A DNA stretch of 64,000 bases from NCBI RefSeq assembly GCF_017312725.1, contig NZ_BOPO01000001.1:25103-89102 (forward strand), in the 5' to 3' direction. Of this stretch, positions 49,144-56,987 are shown one piece after another. The notes below the pieces were generated by a model that made no database searches, was not told where the DNA came from, and saw nothing but the letters and a program-made list of their open reading frames with translations. Numbering within the stretch: the stretch's first letter is position 1; each line of letters opens with the position of its first letter. The DNA is from Actinocatenispora comari (GTDB lineage Bacteria > Actinomycetota > Actinomycetes > Mycobacteriales > Micromonosporaceae). Made by a program: the position numbers and the translations under genes.

Positions 49144-49860
49144 TTATCGTCCGTCGCCGGGTGTCGGCTCGGGCCGGCCTGGGATCAGCCTGTGTACCAG
49201 GCCGAAATCGATGGCAGCCGATGCCGACAAATCCCGCCGATCGGACAGTGCGCTCTCGATCTCGGACTGGCTGTGACCGGTACGGTCGGCGAGCCGGACG
49301 GCGAAGTCCTCCAGCAGCCGCAGGTGCGCCCCGGCCGCCCGGGTGACGTCCTCAGCGGTACCGGCCAGCTCGTCCACCCGCGGCTCGGCCAGCACGAACC
49401 TGGCGTGCGGGTACGCGAGGCGGTCGCCGGCGGCGGCGTAGACGCCGATCGCCGCGCCTCCGACGGTACCGAGGGCGACGGCCCGGACCGGGGTCTGCAT
49501 CAGCTCCAGCACGTCGATCAGCCCGAACGCGGCGGCGAGCTCACCGTCCGGGCTGGACACGTGCATGGTGATCGAACCGCGCGGCCCGGCCAGGGCGTCC
49601 AGGGTCATCAGCGCGGCGCTGACCCGGGAGGTCAGCTCGGGCGTGATCGGGCCGGACACCGACACGGTCTGCTGCTCGAACATCCGCTGTTCCAGCCAGG
49701 ACGCCGGGCCGGCGGCGGCCAGCCGGTCCGGCCCGCCGAACCGGGACGGCTCGGGCTGCCGGTCGGGCATCCCCGGTCGCCGACCCGGCACGTCGCCCGG
49801 GTCGTCGGGCGGGCGCCAGTCGGGAATCCCGCCGTACCGCGCCGTCGTGCCGTAGCTCAT
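49144..49860 (-). CDS. ClpP-like protein lacking the catalytic Ser and His
   Basis: 238 residues. After a Pro/Arg-rich 55-residue N-terminus comes the crotonase-like ClpP fold: LEQRMFEQQTVSVSGPITPELTSRVSAALMTLDAL, ITMHVSSPDGELAAAFGLIDVLELMQTPVRAVALGTVGGAAIGVYAAAGDR, and HARFVLAEPRV. Where active ClpP has G-x-A-A-S, this has G-T-V-G-G (Gly135 in place of Ser), and the MIHQP His is Ala158. It is therefore probably not a protease; it may cap or modulate other ClpP rings, or have another role. ATG 49860 overlaps the micro-ORF stop. Confidence 0.85.
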   Translation of the reverse strand: MSYGTTARYGGIPDWRPPDDPGDVPGRRPGMPDRQPEPSRFGGPDRLAAAGPASWLEQRMFEQQTVSVSGPITPELTSRVSAALMTLDALAGPRGSITMHVSSPDGELAAAFGLIDVLELMQTPVRAVALGTVGGAAIGVYAAAGDRLAYPHARFVLAEPRVDELAGTAEDVTRAAGAHLRLLEDFAVRLADRTGHSQSEIESALSDRRDLSASAAIDFGLVHRLIPGRPEPTPGDGR

Positions 49861-49937
49861 CGACCCTCCCCCTTCACCGGAAGCTCGATGCGGCACCACG
49901 CGCAGCACCCGTGGCTCGCTCGCTGGCGCTCACTCAT
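49857..49937 (-). CDS. Micro-ORF (26 aa) coupled to the ClpP-like gene, MSERQRASHGCC type
   Basis: ATG 49937 lies inside the last codons of the HTH gene, preceded by GGGAGAGGG, and opens 26 codons starting MSERQRASHGCC and ending VKGEGR. The TGA overlaps the ClpP-like ATG (ATGA at 49857-49860). The C-terminal codons carry the ribosome-binding site of that gene (GGGGGAGGG). It resembles the micro-ORF upstream of pcp (4728-4811). Coupling at both ends suggests it passes ribosomes from the HTH gene to the ClpP-like gene (inference). Confidence 0.6.
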   Translation of the reverse strand: MSERQRASHGCCAWCRIELPVKGEGR

Positions 49938-50256
49938 CGAGCCCTCTCCCTCGGACGACCCGCTCGGTCGTGCTCGCTCGCCGGGGCTCCGCTCCGCCGT
50001 CACGCAGCCGCAGGTCGAGCCGGCGGTGCACGGCACCGGCGTAACGCTCCAATGTGGACAGTCGGGCGTCGACGGCGCCGGACTCCAGCCGGGCGACCGC
50101 CGACTGCGAGGTACCCATCCGGGCGGCGACCTCGGCCTGGGACAGCCCGGCCGACCGCCGCTGCGCCACCAGCTCGGCGAGCAGGCCGCGGCGGCGCTGC
50201 GCCATGCCCCGGAAACCGGGGAAGACCGGCAGCTCCTCGTCCTCCTCCGACGTCAT
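49930..50256 (-). CDS. XRE-family helix-turn-helix protein
   Basis: 108 residues. MAQRRRGLLAELVAQRRSAGLSQAEVAARMGTSQSAVARLESGAVDARLSTLERYAGAV is a standard Cro/C1-type HTH at residues about 18-78. The acidic start (MTSEEDEELP) resembles HigA/RHH-type antitoxins. The last 20 residues (EPRRASTTERVVRGRGLDE) look like translated linker DNA. There is no Shine-Dalgarno; TAGCAT ends 7 bases before the ATG, so the mRNA is probably leaderless. It is the first gene of the HTH, micro-ORF, ClpP-like, Rrf2 operon. Confidence 0.88.
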   Translation of the reverse strand: MTSEEDEELPVFPGFRGMAQRRRGLLAELVAQRRSAGLSQAEVAARMGTSQSAVARLESGAVDARLSTLERYAGAVHRRLDLRLRDGGAEPRRASTTERVVRGRGLDE

Positions 50257-50269
50257 ATCAAATATGCTA
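50257..50269 (-). promoter_or_regulatory. Minus-10 box for a leaderless HTH transcript
   Basis: On the minus strand TAGCAT (50269-50264) is followed by 7 bases (ATTTGAT) and then the ATG at 50256. That distance places the transcription start at or next to the A of ATG, as in actinobacterial leaderless genes. The site is in an unusually AT-rich pocket. Confidence 0.55.
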
Positions 50270-50347
50270 TCCCGGTCGGCGGGCCGCGGCCACCGCGACG
50301 CGGACCCCGGCTTGCCGGGCGTTCGGCGACTTCGGCAGGCTGTCCGC

Positions 50348-50638
50348 ATGGATCTCGTGCCGGACAACGTCGGCCGCGACGGCGCCGACGGCTTCAACTT
50401 CCGCAACCAGGTGGCCGGGCCGCCGGTTCCGATCAACGGGGCGGCCCACCGCGCGGCCGACCAGGCCGCCGCCGAGGCGGTCGCGGCCATCGACGACGCC
50501 CAGCTGGCCGACCATCCGCTGGTGCAGGGGCTGCTCGCGGAGCTGCCGGACCGCGACGCGCGGCTGCCCGAGGGCTGGCTGGACCGCTGGCTGGAGGCGG
50601 CCCGCGCAGTGCTGGAGCTGCTCTACACCCGGCGCTGA
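50348..50638 (+). CDS. Hypothetical protein (96 aa)
   Basis: 96 residues from ATG 50348 (MDLVPDNVGRDGADGFNFRNQ). The sequence is acidic and Ala-rich, with predicted helices AHRAADQAAAEAVAAIDDAQLADHPLVQGLLAEL and EGWLDRWLEAARAVLELLY. I recognise no family. Coding is supported by high third-position GC and a protein-like composition compared with the opposite-strand frame. It is divergent from the HTH gene (91 bases apart), and its stop is directly followed by a minisatellite. Confidence 0.6.
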   Translation: MDLVPDNVGRDGADGFNFRNQVAGPPVPINGAAHRAADQAAAEAVAAIDDAQLADHPLVQGLLAELPDRDARLPEGWLDRWLEAARAVLELLYTRR

Positions 50639-51019
50639 GCCAACCGGGTGGCCGCGTCGCGGCCGACCAGCCAATCAGCGACCGCGTTTCGGCCGGCCAG
50701 CCGGTCGGTGGCCGCGTTGCGTCCGGCCAGCCGGTCGGTGGCCCGCGTTGCGGCCGACCAGACGGCGAGTGCCGCAGCGCAAGAATGGACGGAGCAGCGG
50801 CCCGGGGCAACGCCCCCCAACATCGACCCCGGGCCCGACCGCCTTCGAACTCGGCGGTGTGCTCCGCGCCGATGACGTTATCGACCGATGCTGCCAGGAA
50901 CCTGAGTGCCAGCATCGGGTTGCCTCAACAGCGATCCCCCGCCCCGACACCACTCGGTCACCGAACGGAACGCGGGTCGCGGCGGGTGAGCCGACCGCGA
51001 CCCGTCGTGTACCGCCGGG
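50639..51019. repeat. 381-base gap with a four-unit 30-bp minisatellite
   Basis: Units begin at 50647, 50677, 50707 and 50737, each about 30 bp with the core GCG(A/T)(C/T)(G/C)..GG(C/T)CGGCCAGCCGGTC; units 2 and 3 are closest. The array starts 8 bases after the stop of the 96-residue gene. Beyond it, 50790-50830 can form a CCCGGGG/CCCCGGG-type stem. No gene is supported in the rest of the gap up to 51019. Confidence 0.8.
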
Positions 51020-51772
51020 TCACGTCGACAGCGCGCCGACCGCGTTCCGGTACGCGTCCATCGCCATCCGCCACAGCAGTCCGCCGGCGGAGACACGCGC
51101 CACACCGAGCGCGGCGAACTCGGCCGGGCTCGGGCCGTCCGGCCGCCAGTGCACGTTGACCGGGCCGTCGATCCCCTCCACCAGCCGGGAGACCGTCGTC
51201 GGCGGGCAGAAGATCGGGTACACGCAGTCCGCGCCGGCGGCCAGGTACCGGTTGGCGCGGGCGATCGCGGCGTCGACCTGTTCGGCCTCGGACAGCCCGG
51301 GCGTGCGGAGGAACACGTCGACCCGCGCGTTGAGGACCAGCGGAACGCCGGCCGCCACCGCCGCCTCGCGCACCCCGGCCAGCCGGGCCGCATGAGTGTC
51401 CACATCGGACAGTACGCCGCGGGTCGAGTCCTCGATGTTGGCGCCGACCGCGCCGGCCGACACCAGCGCGGCGACCAGCTCGTCGGCGGGCAGCCCGTAC
51501 CCGTCCTCGGCGTCGACCGTGACCGGCAGCTCCACCGCGCGGGCGATCCGGCCGGCCGCGGCGAACATCAGCTCGGCCGGCGCGCCGCCGCCGTCCGGGT
51601 AGCCGAGCGACTCGGCGACCGCGACGCTGCTGGTGGCGACCGCCGGGAAGCCCTGCTCGGCCACGATCCGGGCGCTGTGCGCGTCCCAGGCGTTCGGCAG
51701 CACGACGGGCCTGCCGGGCCGGTGCAGCGACCGGAACGCGGTCGCCACGTCGGCCAGCGCCGGCGCCGTCAC
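51020..51772 (-). CDS. Isocitrate lyase/PEP mutase family protein
   Basis: 250 residues from GTG 51772. The alpha/beta-barrel pattern of the ICL/PEPM superfamily is clear: VVLPNAWDAHSARIVAEQGFPAVATSSVAVAESLGYPDG, LPVTVDAEDGYG (metal-binding Asp/Glu), GAVGANIEDSTRG, LVLNARVDVFLR and GADCVYPIFCP. Members cleave or rearrange 2-methylisocitrate, oxaloacetate or carboxyphosphonoenolpyruvate-type acids; short actinobacterial ones like this are mostly uncharacterised. The start overlaps the stop of the AhpD-like gene by 4 bases, so they act together. Confidence 0.88.
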   Translation of the reverse strand: MTAPALADVATAFRSLHRPGRPVVLPNAWDAHSARIVAEQGFPAVATSSVAVAESLGYPDGGGAPAELMFAAAGRIARAVELPVTVDAEDGYGLPADELVAALVSAGAVGANIEDSTRGVLSDVDTHAARLAGVREAAVAAGVPLVLNARVDVFLRTPGLSEAEQVDAAIARANRYLAAGADCVYPIFCPPTTVSRLVEGIDGPVNVHWRPDGPSPAEFAALGVARVSAGGLLWRMAMDAYRNAVGALST

Positions 51773-52248
51773 GCGGTGGTCCGGTCGAGCGGCCGGCGGT
51801 GCGACACGTACCCACCGGGGACGGTGCGGCCGGTCACCGCGAGCCGGTTGAACGCGTTGATCACGACGGTCGCCCACACCACCGCGGACAGCTCCGTCGG
51901 CGACAGCACCGAGGCGGCCGCGTCGTACACCTCGTCCGGCACGAAGCCGTCGGTGAGCACCGTCACCGACTCGGCCAGCGCCAGCGCCGCCCGCTCCCGC
52001 TCGGTGAAGAACGGCGTCTCCCGCCACGCGTTCAGCGCGTAGATGCGCTGCTCGGTCTCGCCCAGCGCGCGGGCGTCCTTGGTGTGCATGTCGATGCAGA
52101 ACGCACAGTGGTTGAGCTGCGAGCAGCGGATCTTCAGCAGCTCCATCAGGAACGGGTCCAGACCGGCGGCCTCGCTGCGCCGGTGCAGCTCGCGCAGCGT
52201 CTCGTACATCTCCGGGTGCGTCGCACTCATGCTCGTCCGCGTTGTCAT
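51769..52248 (-). CDS. Carboxymuconolactone decarboxylase / AhpD-like protein
   Basis: 159 residues. LKIRCSQLNHCAFCIDMHTKDARALGETEQRIYALNAWRETPFFTERERAALALAESVT has the CxxC redox pair (Cys48, Cys51) and the nearby His of the AhpD/CMD family. It is probably a thiol peroxidase or alkylhydroperoxidase-type enzyme. ATG 52248 is preceded by TAGGGT at 6 bases and lacks a clear Shine-Dalgarno, so the transcript may be leaderless. It is first in a two-gene operon divergent from a MocR regulator. Confidence 0.92.
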   Translation of the reverse strand: MTTRTSMSATHPEMYETLRELHRRSEAAGLDPFLMELLKIRCSQLNHCAFCIDMHTKDARALGETEQRIYALNAWRETPFFTERERAALALAESVTVLTDGFVPDEVYDAAASVLSPTELSAVVWATVVINAFNRLAVTGRTVPGGYVSHRRPLDRTTA

Positions 52249-52294
52249 GCCTCGACCCTAGGTTGGCGACCGGCCACGGATAGGGTCCAATCCG

Positions 52295-53692
52295 ATGTCC
52301 GAACCATGGTCCATTGCCGGCGTCGACCTGCACCTCGACCTCGGTACCGGCGGGCGCCGGGCCGGGCTGACCGACGCGCTGCGCGAGGCGGTACGAGCCG
52401 GGCGGCTCGCACCGGGCACCCGGCTGCCGGCGAGCCGGACGCTCGCCGCCGACCTCGGGCTGTCCCGCGGCACCGTGACCGCCGCGTACGGGCAGCTCGC
52501 CGCGGAGGGTTACCTGCTGGCGCGGCCGGGCGCCGGTACCGTCGTGGCGCCCCGGGCCACCGCGGCCCGGCGGCCGGTGCCACTGGACCGGCCCTGGCGC
52601 CCGGTGGTCCGGTACGACCTGCGGCCCGGTTTGCCCGACCTGTCGGCGTTCCCGCGCCGCGACTGGCTCGCCTCGGCGCGTACCGCGCTGACGGCGGTGG
52701 ACCACGCGGCGCTGGGCTGGGGCGATCCGCGCGGCCACGCCGACCTGCGCGCCGAGCTGGCCGGCTACCTGGGCCGGGTCCGGGGCGTACGGACCGAGCC
52801 GGACGCGGTGATGGTCTGCGCCGGGTTCGCGCACGGGCTGGCGCTGGTCTGCGCGGTGCTGCGGGACCGCGGGGTGCGCGCGATCGCGCTGGAGGACCCG
52901 TACCTGCCGCCGTACCGGGAGGTGGCCGAGGCGGCCGGGCTGCGCACGGTGCCGGTACCGGTCGACGCGGACGGCATCCGGGTGGACCGGCTGGCGGCGG
53001 CCGACGTGGGCGCGGTGGTGGCGACGCCGGCGCACCAGTTCCCGCTCGGCGTCGCGCTCGCGCCGGCGCGGCGGGTGCAGCTGGCCGACTGGGCCCGCCG
53101 CACCGGCGGGCTGCTGGTCGAGGACGACTACGACGGCGAGTACCGGTACGACCGGGAGCCGCTCGGCGCCCTGCAGGGCCTGGCCCCGGCGTCGACCGTC
53201 TATCTCGGTACCGCCAGCAAGACGCTCGCGCCGGGGCTGCGGCTCGGCTGGCTCGCGGCGCCGCCGGAACTGGTCGCGCCGCTGGTACGGCAGCGCCGGC
53301 ACACCGACCGGCACACCGGGATCCTGGAACAGCTGACCTTCGCGGAGCTGATCCGGTCCGGCCGGTACGACCGGCACGTGCGACGCAGCCGGATCACCTA
53401 CCGGCGCCGGCGGGACGAGCTGGTCGCCGCGCTGCCGACCGGCCTGCCGGTCACCGGCATCGCCGCCGGGCTGCACCTGCTGGTCGGGCTGCCGGCCGGG
53501 GTGAGCGAGTCGGCGGTGGTGAACGCGGCGCGGCGGCGTTCGCTCGGGCTGGAGGGCCTGTCCGCGCACTACGGCCGGTCCGGCCGCCGGCCGCCGCAGC
53601 TGGTGATCGGCTACGGCACGCCGCCGGACCACGCGTTCCGGCCGGCGCTGCGGGCGCTCGTCGACCTGCTCCACGAGTACCCGGGGCGCTGA
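52295..53692 (+). CDS. MocR/PdxR-type GntR regulator with aminotransferase domain
   Basis: 465 residues. The GntR winged helix (LTDALREAVRAGRLAPGTRLPASRTLAADLGLSRGTVTAAYGQLAAEGYL) is at residues about 24-75, and a fold type I aminotransferase domain follows (about 105-465) with MVCAGFAHGLALV, HQFPLGVALAPARR, VEDDYDGEYRYDREP and GTASKTLAPGLRLGW, including the PLP-binding Lys. These regulators sense PLP or amino acids. The position 46 bases from the divergent AhpD-like/PEP-mutase pair suggests it controls them. TAGGGT lies 8 bases before the ATG, with no Shine-Dalgarno. Confidence 0.93.
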   Translation: MSEPWSIAGVDLHLDLGTGGRRAGLTDALREAVRAGRLAPGTRLPASRTLAADLGLSRGTVTAAYGQLAAEGYLLARPGAGTVVAPRATAARRPVPLDRPWRPVVRYDLRPGLPDLSAFPRRDWLASARTALTAVDHAALGWGDPRGHADLRAELAGYLGRVRGVRTEPDAVMVCAGFAHGLALVCAVLRDRGVRAIALEDPYLPPYREVAEAAGLRTVPVPVDADGIRVDRLAAADVGAVVATPAHQFPLGVALAPARRVQLADWARRTGGLLVEDDYDGEYRYDREPLGALQGLAPASTVYLGTASKTLAPGLRLGWLAAPPELVAPLVRQRRHTDRHTGILEQLTFAELIRSGRYDRHVRRSRITYRRRRDELVAALPTGLPVTGIAAGLHLLVGLPAGVSESAVVNAARRRSLGLEGLSAHYGRSGRRPPQLVIGYGTPPDHAFRPALRALVDLLHEYPGR

Positions 53693-53803
53693 TCGCCGGG
53701 ATGCGGCGCCGGCGATCGGCCCAGCAGCGCAACGGGCGACCGCGCGGCAACACCGGCCCGAACGGCAGGGCGATGGGCGGCGCCGGCGGCGGGCCGGCGG
53801 CGG

Positions 53804-54607
53804 TCAGGAACTCGACTCGGGCGCGGACTGGAGGGCGACCGTCTCGCTGACCGGCCGCAGCAGCCCCAGCAGGCCGATCCCGCACGCGGTGACCGCGGCG
53901 CCGCCGGCCAGGTCGAGCACGAAGTGGTTGCCGGTGGCGAGCACGACCAGCCCGGTACAGGCCGGGTAGCAGACCGCCAGGGCCCGCACGAACCAGTGCC
54001 GGACCAGCCAGAACACCATCGCACCGGCCCACAGCGCCCAGGCGAAGTGCAGGCTGGGGAACGCCGCGAACTGTGCCGCGGTGTGCTCCATCGGGCCGCT
54101 GGAGTAGTCCCCGATGCCGGGGAAGACCGCCATCGTGTCCACGATCCCGGCGCCGGGCACCAGGCGGGGCGGTGCCACGGGTACCGCGTAGTAGAGGACG
54201 AAGCCGAGCAGCGTCGGCACCGCGAGCAGGAACCGGGCGTACGGGTAGGCGGCGCGGCGGCGCAGGAACAGCCACAGGATCACCGCCGGGGTGACCACCT
54301 CGTGCAGCAGCACGTAGTAGTCGTTCGCCACGGTGGCGAGCGTCGGGTGCCCGGCGAGCGCGCCGTTCAGTGGCGCCTCCACGTCGATGCCCAGCCACCG
54401 CTCGGCGGCCAGGAACGCGTTCGCGTGCCGTATCGCGGGGACCGGCGAGACGTTGATCTGGTGCTGGATGAACGTGTAGAGACCGAACCCGATCCCGATG
54501 ATCAGCAGCTCGCGCCACCACTTCGCCGGCGCGAGCCACCAGCGGGGCCGGGCCACCGGCTCGGTCCCCTCCTTCGCCGCTTCGTCGGTCAAGGTCACGG
54601 TTTCCAT
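53804..54607 (-). CDS. PAP2-family membrane phosphatase (inositol phosphorylceramide synthase-like)
   Basis: 267 residues with six hydrophobic segments. DYYVLLHEVVTPAVILWLFLRRRAAYPYARFLL, AVPVAPPRLVPGAGIVDT and the catalytic region FAAFPSLHFAWALW and ATGNHFVLDLAGGAAVT fit the PAP2_3/Aur1-like group, with His in SLHFAW and His/Asp in NHFVLD. It likely removes phosphate from, or transfers it between, lipids. The start METVTLTDEA is used; the longer ATG 54640 adds residues without membrane character. Confidence 0.85.
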   Translation of the reverse strand: METVTLTDEAAKEGTEPVARPRWWLAPAKWWRELLIIGIGFGLYTFIQHQINVSPVPAIRHANAFLAAERWLGIDVEAPLNGALAGHPTLATVANDYYVLLHEVVTPAVILWLFLRRRAAYPYARFLLAVPTLLGFVLYYAVPVAPPRLVPGAGIVDTMAVFPGIGDYSSGPMEHTAAQFAAFPSLHFAWALWAGAMVFWLVRHWFVRALAVCYPACTGLVVLATGNHFVLDLAGGAAVTACGIGLLGLLRPVSETVALQSAPESSS

Positions 54608-54667
54608 CGTCCAACGAAGATCACCGAGCGCCCACGGCATTGCCGAATCTCACGTCCGGGGCGGCGG

Positions 54668-55330
54668 TCAGCGTTCGAGGAAGTCGAGCAGGACGTCGGT
54701 GAACAGCTGTGGATGTGACCTACTCCACAGGTGCCCGACGCCGTCCACCAGGCGCAGTTCGGCCGCCGGGATGCCGGCCGCGAGCTGGTGCGCGGAGGCG
54801 AGGTTCGCCCGGTCCCGGGTGCCGCACAGCACCAGCGTCGGCGCGTCGATCTCGGCGAGCCGCGGCCGCAGGTCGACGCCGGCCAGCTCGCGCATCTCGG
54901 CCAGCAGGTTGGCCTTGCCGATCCGGGCATGGTCGGCGCGGGCCTGCTCGGCGTACTCGGCGGGGACCGCTCGGGCGTTGATCGCCGCGAGTGCGCCGGC
55001 GGGCAGCACCGCCATCACCGCCCGCTGCACGGTGAGCAGCGGCGGCGGGTACGCGATGCCGCCGGACAGGACGAGCCCGCGGACGGCGTCCGGCCGGGCC
55101 AGCGCGGCCCGGACCGCGACGGTGGCCCCGAGCGACAGCCCGACCAGGTACGCCGGTTCGTCGAGCAGGTCGGTGACGGTGTCGACGGCGGCGGCGAGGG
55201 TGAACGGGCCGCCGTCCCGGCCGGGCAGCTCCGGGGTGTGCACCCGGTGCTGCGGGGTCAGCCGGTCGCGCTGCGGCTGCCAGTACCGCGCGGTGACGCC
55301 GGCGGGGTGGATCAGCACGAGGGTGCTCAC
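54668..55330 (-). CDS. Alpha/beta hydrolase
   Basis: 220 residues. LVLIHPAGVTARYWQPQRDRL gives the oxyanion region, YLVGLSLGATVAVRAAL the nucleophile elbow (GLSLG), LVLCGTRDRANL the acid and DGVGHLWSRSHP the histidine. A short cap (INARAVPAEYAEQARADHA) covers the site. It resembles 3-oxoadipate enol-lactonase-type hydrolases in length and motifs; the substrate is open. GTG 55330 begins the protein. It is divergent from the adenosine deaminase gene (70 bases). Confidence 0.88.
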   Translation of the reverse strand: MSTLVLIHPAGVTARYWQPQRDRLTPQHRVHTPELPGRDGGPFTLAAAVDTVTDLLDEPAYLVGLSLGATVAVRAALARPDAVRGLVLSGGIAYPPPLLTVQRAVMAVLPAGALAAINARAVPAEYAEQARADHARIGKANLLAEMRELAGVDLRPRLAEIDAPTLVLCGTRDRANLASAHQLAAGIPAAELRLVDGVGHLWSRSHPQLFTDVLLDFLER

Positions 55331-55400
55331 CCGAGGTGGTGTACCACGCCGACACCAACTCGGTGGGCCACCGCGGTGCCGAGCGGCTAGGTTCGCACTC

Positions 55401-56387
55401 GTGCCGAACTATCCGAAGATCGAGCTGCACGTGCACCTGGAAGGTGCGATCCGGGCGCACACGCTGCTCGACATCGCGCGCCGCAACGGCGAGACGCTGC
55501 CGGCGGACACCGTCGAGGGTCTGGCCGAGCTGTACGAGTTCACCGACTTCAGCCACTTCATCCGGGTCTGGCAGCTGACCACGAACTGCCTGCGCACCGC
55601 CGAGGACTTCCAGCAGATCGTGGTCGACTACGCCGCCGAGGCCGCCGGGTACGGCGCGGTCTACGTGGAGGGCATCTTCTCCCCGCCGGAGCGGGTCCAG
55701 CAGGGCATCGACTGGGCCGCCATGTACGAGGGGTACTGCGACGGCATCGTCGCCGCCCGCGAGCGGCACGGCGTCGAGGTGCGGCTGACCCCCGACCTGT
55801 ACCGCAACGGCTGCCCGGTGGAGCTCGCCGAGGAGTGCGCGCGCTGGTCGGTGCGGTACGCCGACCGCGGCATCGTGGGGTTCGGCATCGGCGGGATGGA
55901 GGTCGGCCGCTCGGTCCGGCCGTACGTGCGGGCGTTCGACATCGCCCGGGACGGCGGCCTCGCGATCGTGCCGCACAGCGGCGAGACCACCGGTCCGGAG
56001 TCGATCCGGGAGGTGCTCGACCTGCTGCGGCCGGACCGGATCCGGCACGGCATCGGCGCCGCGCAGGACCCGGCGATGCTGGCCGAGATCGTCGACGCCG
56101 GCATCGTGCTGGACGTCTGCCCGACCTCCAACCTGCGCACCCGGGTGGTCGCCGATCCGGCCGAGCATCCGCTGCCGGCACTGCTCGCGGCCGGCGCACG
56201 GTGCACGATCAACACCGACGACCCGGCGATGTTCGACACCGACCTGGGCCGCGAGTACGAGCTGGCCGAGAAGCTCGGGATGACCGGCCGCGCCGCGTTC
56301 GACGCGGGCATCGCGGGTGCCGCCTGCGACGACGCGACCCGCACCCGGTTGGTCGAGATCCGGGACCGCGGCTGGCCGGCCGGCTGA
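55401..56387 (+). CDS. add: Adenosine deaminase family enzyme
   Basis: 328 residues. The zinc ligands and catalytic residues of the family are visible: LHVHLEGA (His10, His12), IVPHSGETTG (His and Glu), IRHGIGAA, DVCPTSNLRT and TINTDDPAMFD (Asp-Asp). It deaminates adenosine or a related purine nucleoside in salvage; adenine and aminofutalosine deaminases share these motifs, so the symbol is tentative. GTG 55401 has no Shine-Dalgarno but has TAGGTT 7 bases upstream, so it is probably leaderless. The upstream frame is a shadow of the opposite-strand gene. Confidence 0.9.
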   Translation: MPNYPKIELHVHLEGAIRAHTLLDIARRNGETLPADTVEGLAELYEFTDFSHFIRVWQLTTNCLRTAEDFQQIVVDYAAEAAGYGAVYVEGIFSPPERVQQGIDWAAMYEGYCDGIVAARERHGVEVRLTPDLYRNGCPVELAEECARWSVRYADRGIVGFGIGGMEVGRSVRPYVRAFDIARDGGLAIVPHSGETTGPESIREVLDLLRPDRIRHGIGAAQDPAMLAEIVDAGIVLDVCPTSNLRTRVVADPAEHPLPALLAAGARCTINTDDPAMFDTDLGREYELAEKLGMTGRAAFDAGIAGAACDDATRTRLVEIRDRGWPAG

Positions 56388-56405
56388 CCCCGCCGCGGGC
56401 GGGTG

Positions 56406-56897
56406 TCAGGTGGTGAGGCTGGCGCGGTGGGCGGCCCACCGGTCCATCAGGCCGGTCATCTCCTGCTCCAGGAACTCGAAGAAGTTGACGGTCTCCATCG
56501 CTCGGCGGCCGGCGTGCGTGTCGGTGCCGACCACGGCGACGCCGTCCCGCAGCGCCTCCACGACGTACTTCATGATCGGCGCCCGGGTGGAGATCGCCTG
56601 CTGCCACATGTCGTCGCGGACCGTGTAGTGGTCCCGGCGGCTGCCCGGTTCGCGCTCCCGGAAGGCCATCCCGACGTCGGTCAGGTAGCGGGTCGCGCCG
56701 GACACCGCGGCGGGGCTGACCCGCAGGGTCTCCGCCAGCTCGGCGGCGGTGAGCCGGCCGCTCTCGGCCACGAACAGTGCGGCGAACACCCGCGCCGGCA
56801 TCCGCGGCACGCCGAGGCTGGCGACCACCGAGCCGAGCCGTTCCCGGTATCGCTCCACCGCGGTAACGGCCTGCTCGTCGCTGTCGGCCCTGGTCAC
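56406..56897 (-). CDS. GbsR/MarR-type transcriptional regulator
   Basis: 163 residues from GTG 56897. The winged helix occupies residues about 30-95: MPARVFAALFVAESGRLTAAELAETLRVSPAAVSGATRYLTDVGMAFREREPGSRRDHYTVRDDMW, then a helical C-terminus (FFEFLEQEMTGLMDRWAAH). This arrangement is common for regulators beside drug-efflux ABC genes in actinobacteria. It is divergent from the ABC transporter operon across 90 bases that hold an AT-rich imperfect palindrome, so repression of the transporter is likely. Confidence 0.9.
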   Translation of the reverse strand: MTRADSDEQAVTAVERYRERLGSVVASLGVPRMPARVFAALFVAESGRLTAAELAETLRVSPAAVSGATRYLTDVGMAFREREPGSRRDHYTVRDDMWQQAISTRAPIMKYVVEALRDGVAVVGTDTHAGRRAMETVNFFEFLEQEMTGLMDRWAAHRASLTT

Positions 56898-56946
56898 GTC
56901 GCCCCCTCGTACCTCGAATCGTCGTACTGCGAGTTTATGCCCTTCA

Positions 56947-56980
56947 CTACATTCACAAAATTATGAATTCAGTGTAGCGT
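56947..56980 (+). promoter_or_regulatory. ABC operon promoter with overlapping operator
   Basis: TTCACA (56952-56957) and TAGCGT (56975-56980) at 17-bp spacing form a promoter whose start would fall on the ATG at 56988 (7 bases on), so the ATPase mRNA is probably leaderless. ATTCA (56951-56955) and TGAAT (56964-56968) invert across AT-rich DNA covering the minus-35 and spacer, and CTAC/GTAG flank it. This is the likely site for the GbsR-like regulator. Confidence 0.6.
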
Positions 56981-56987
56981 CGATGGC

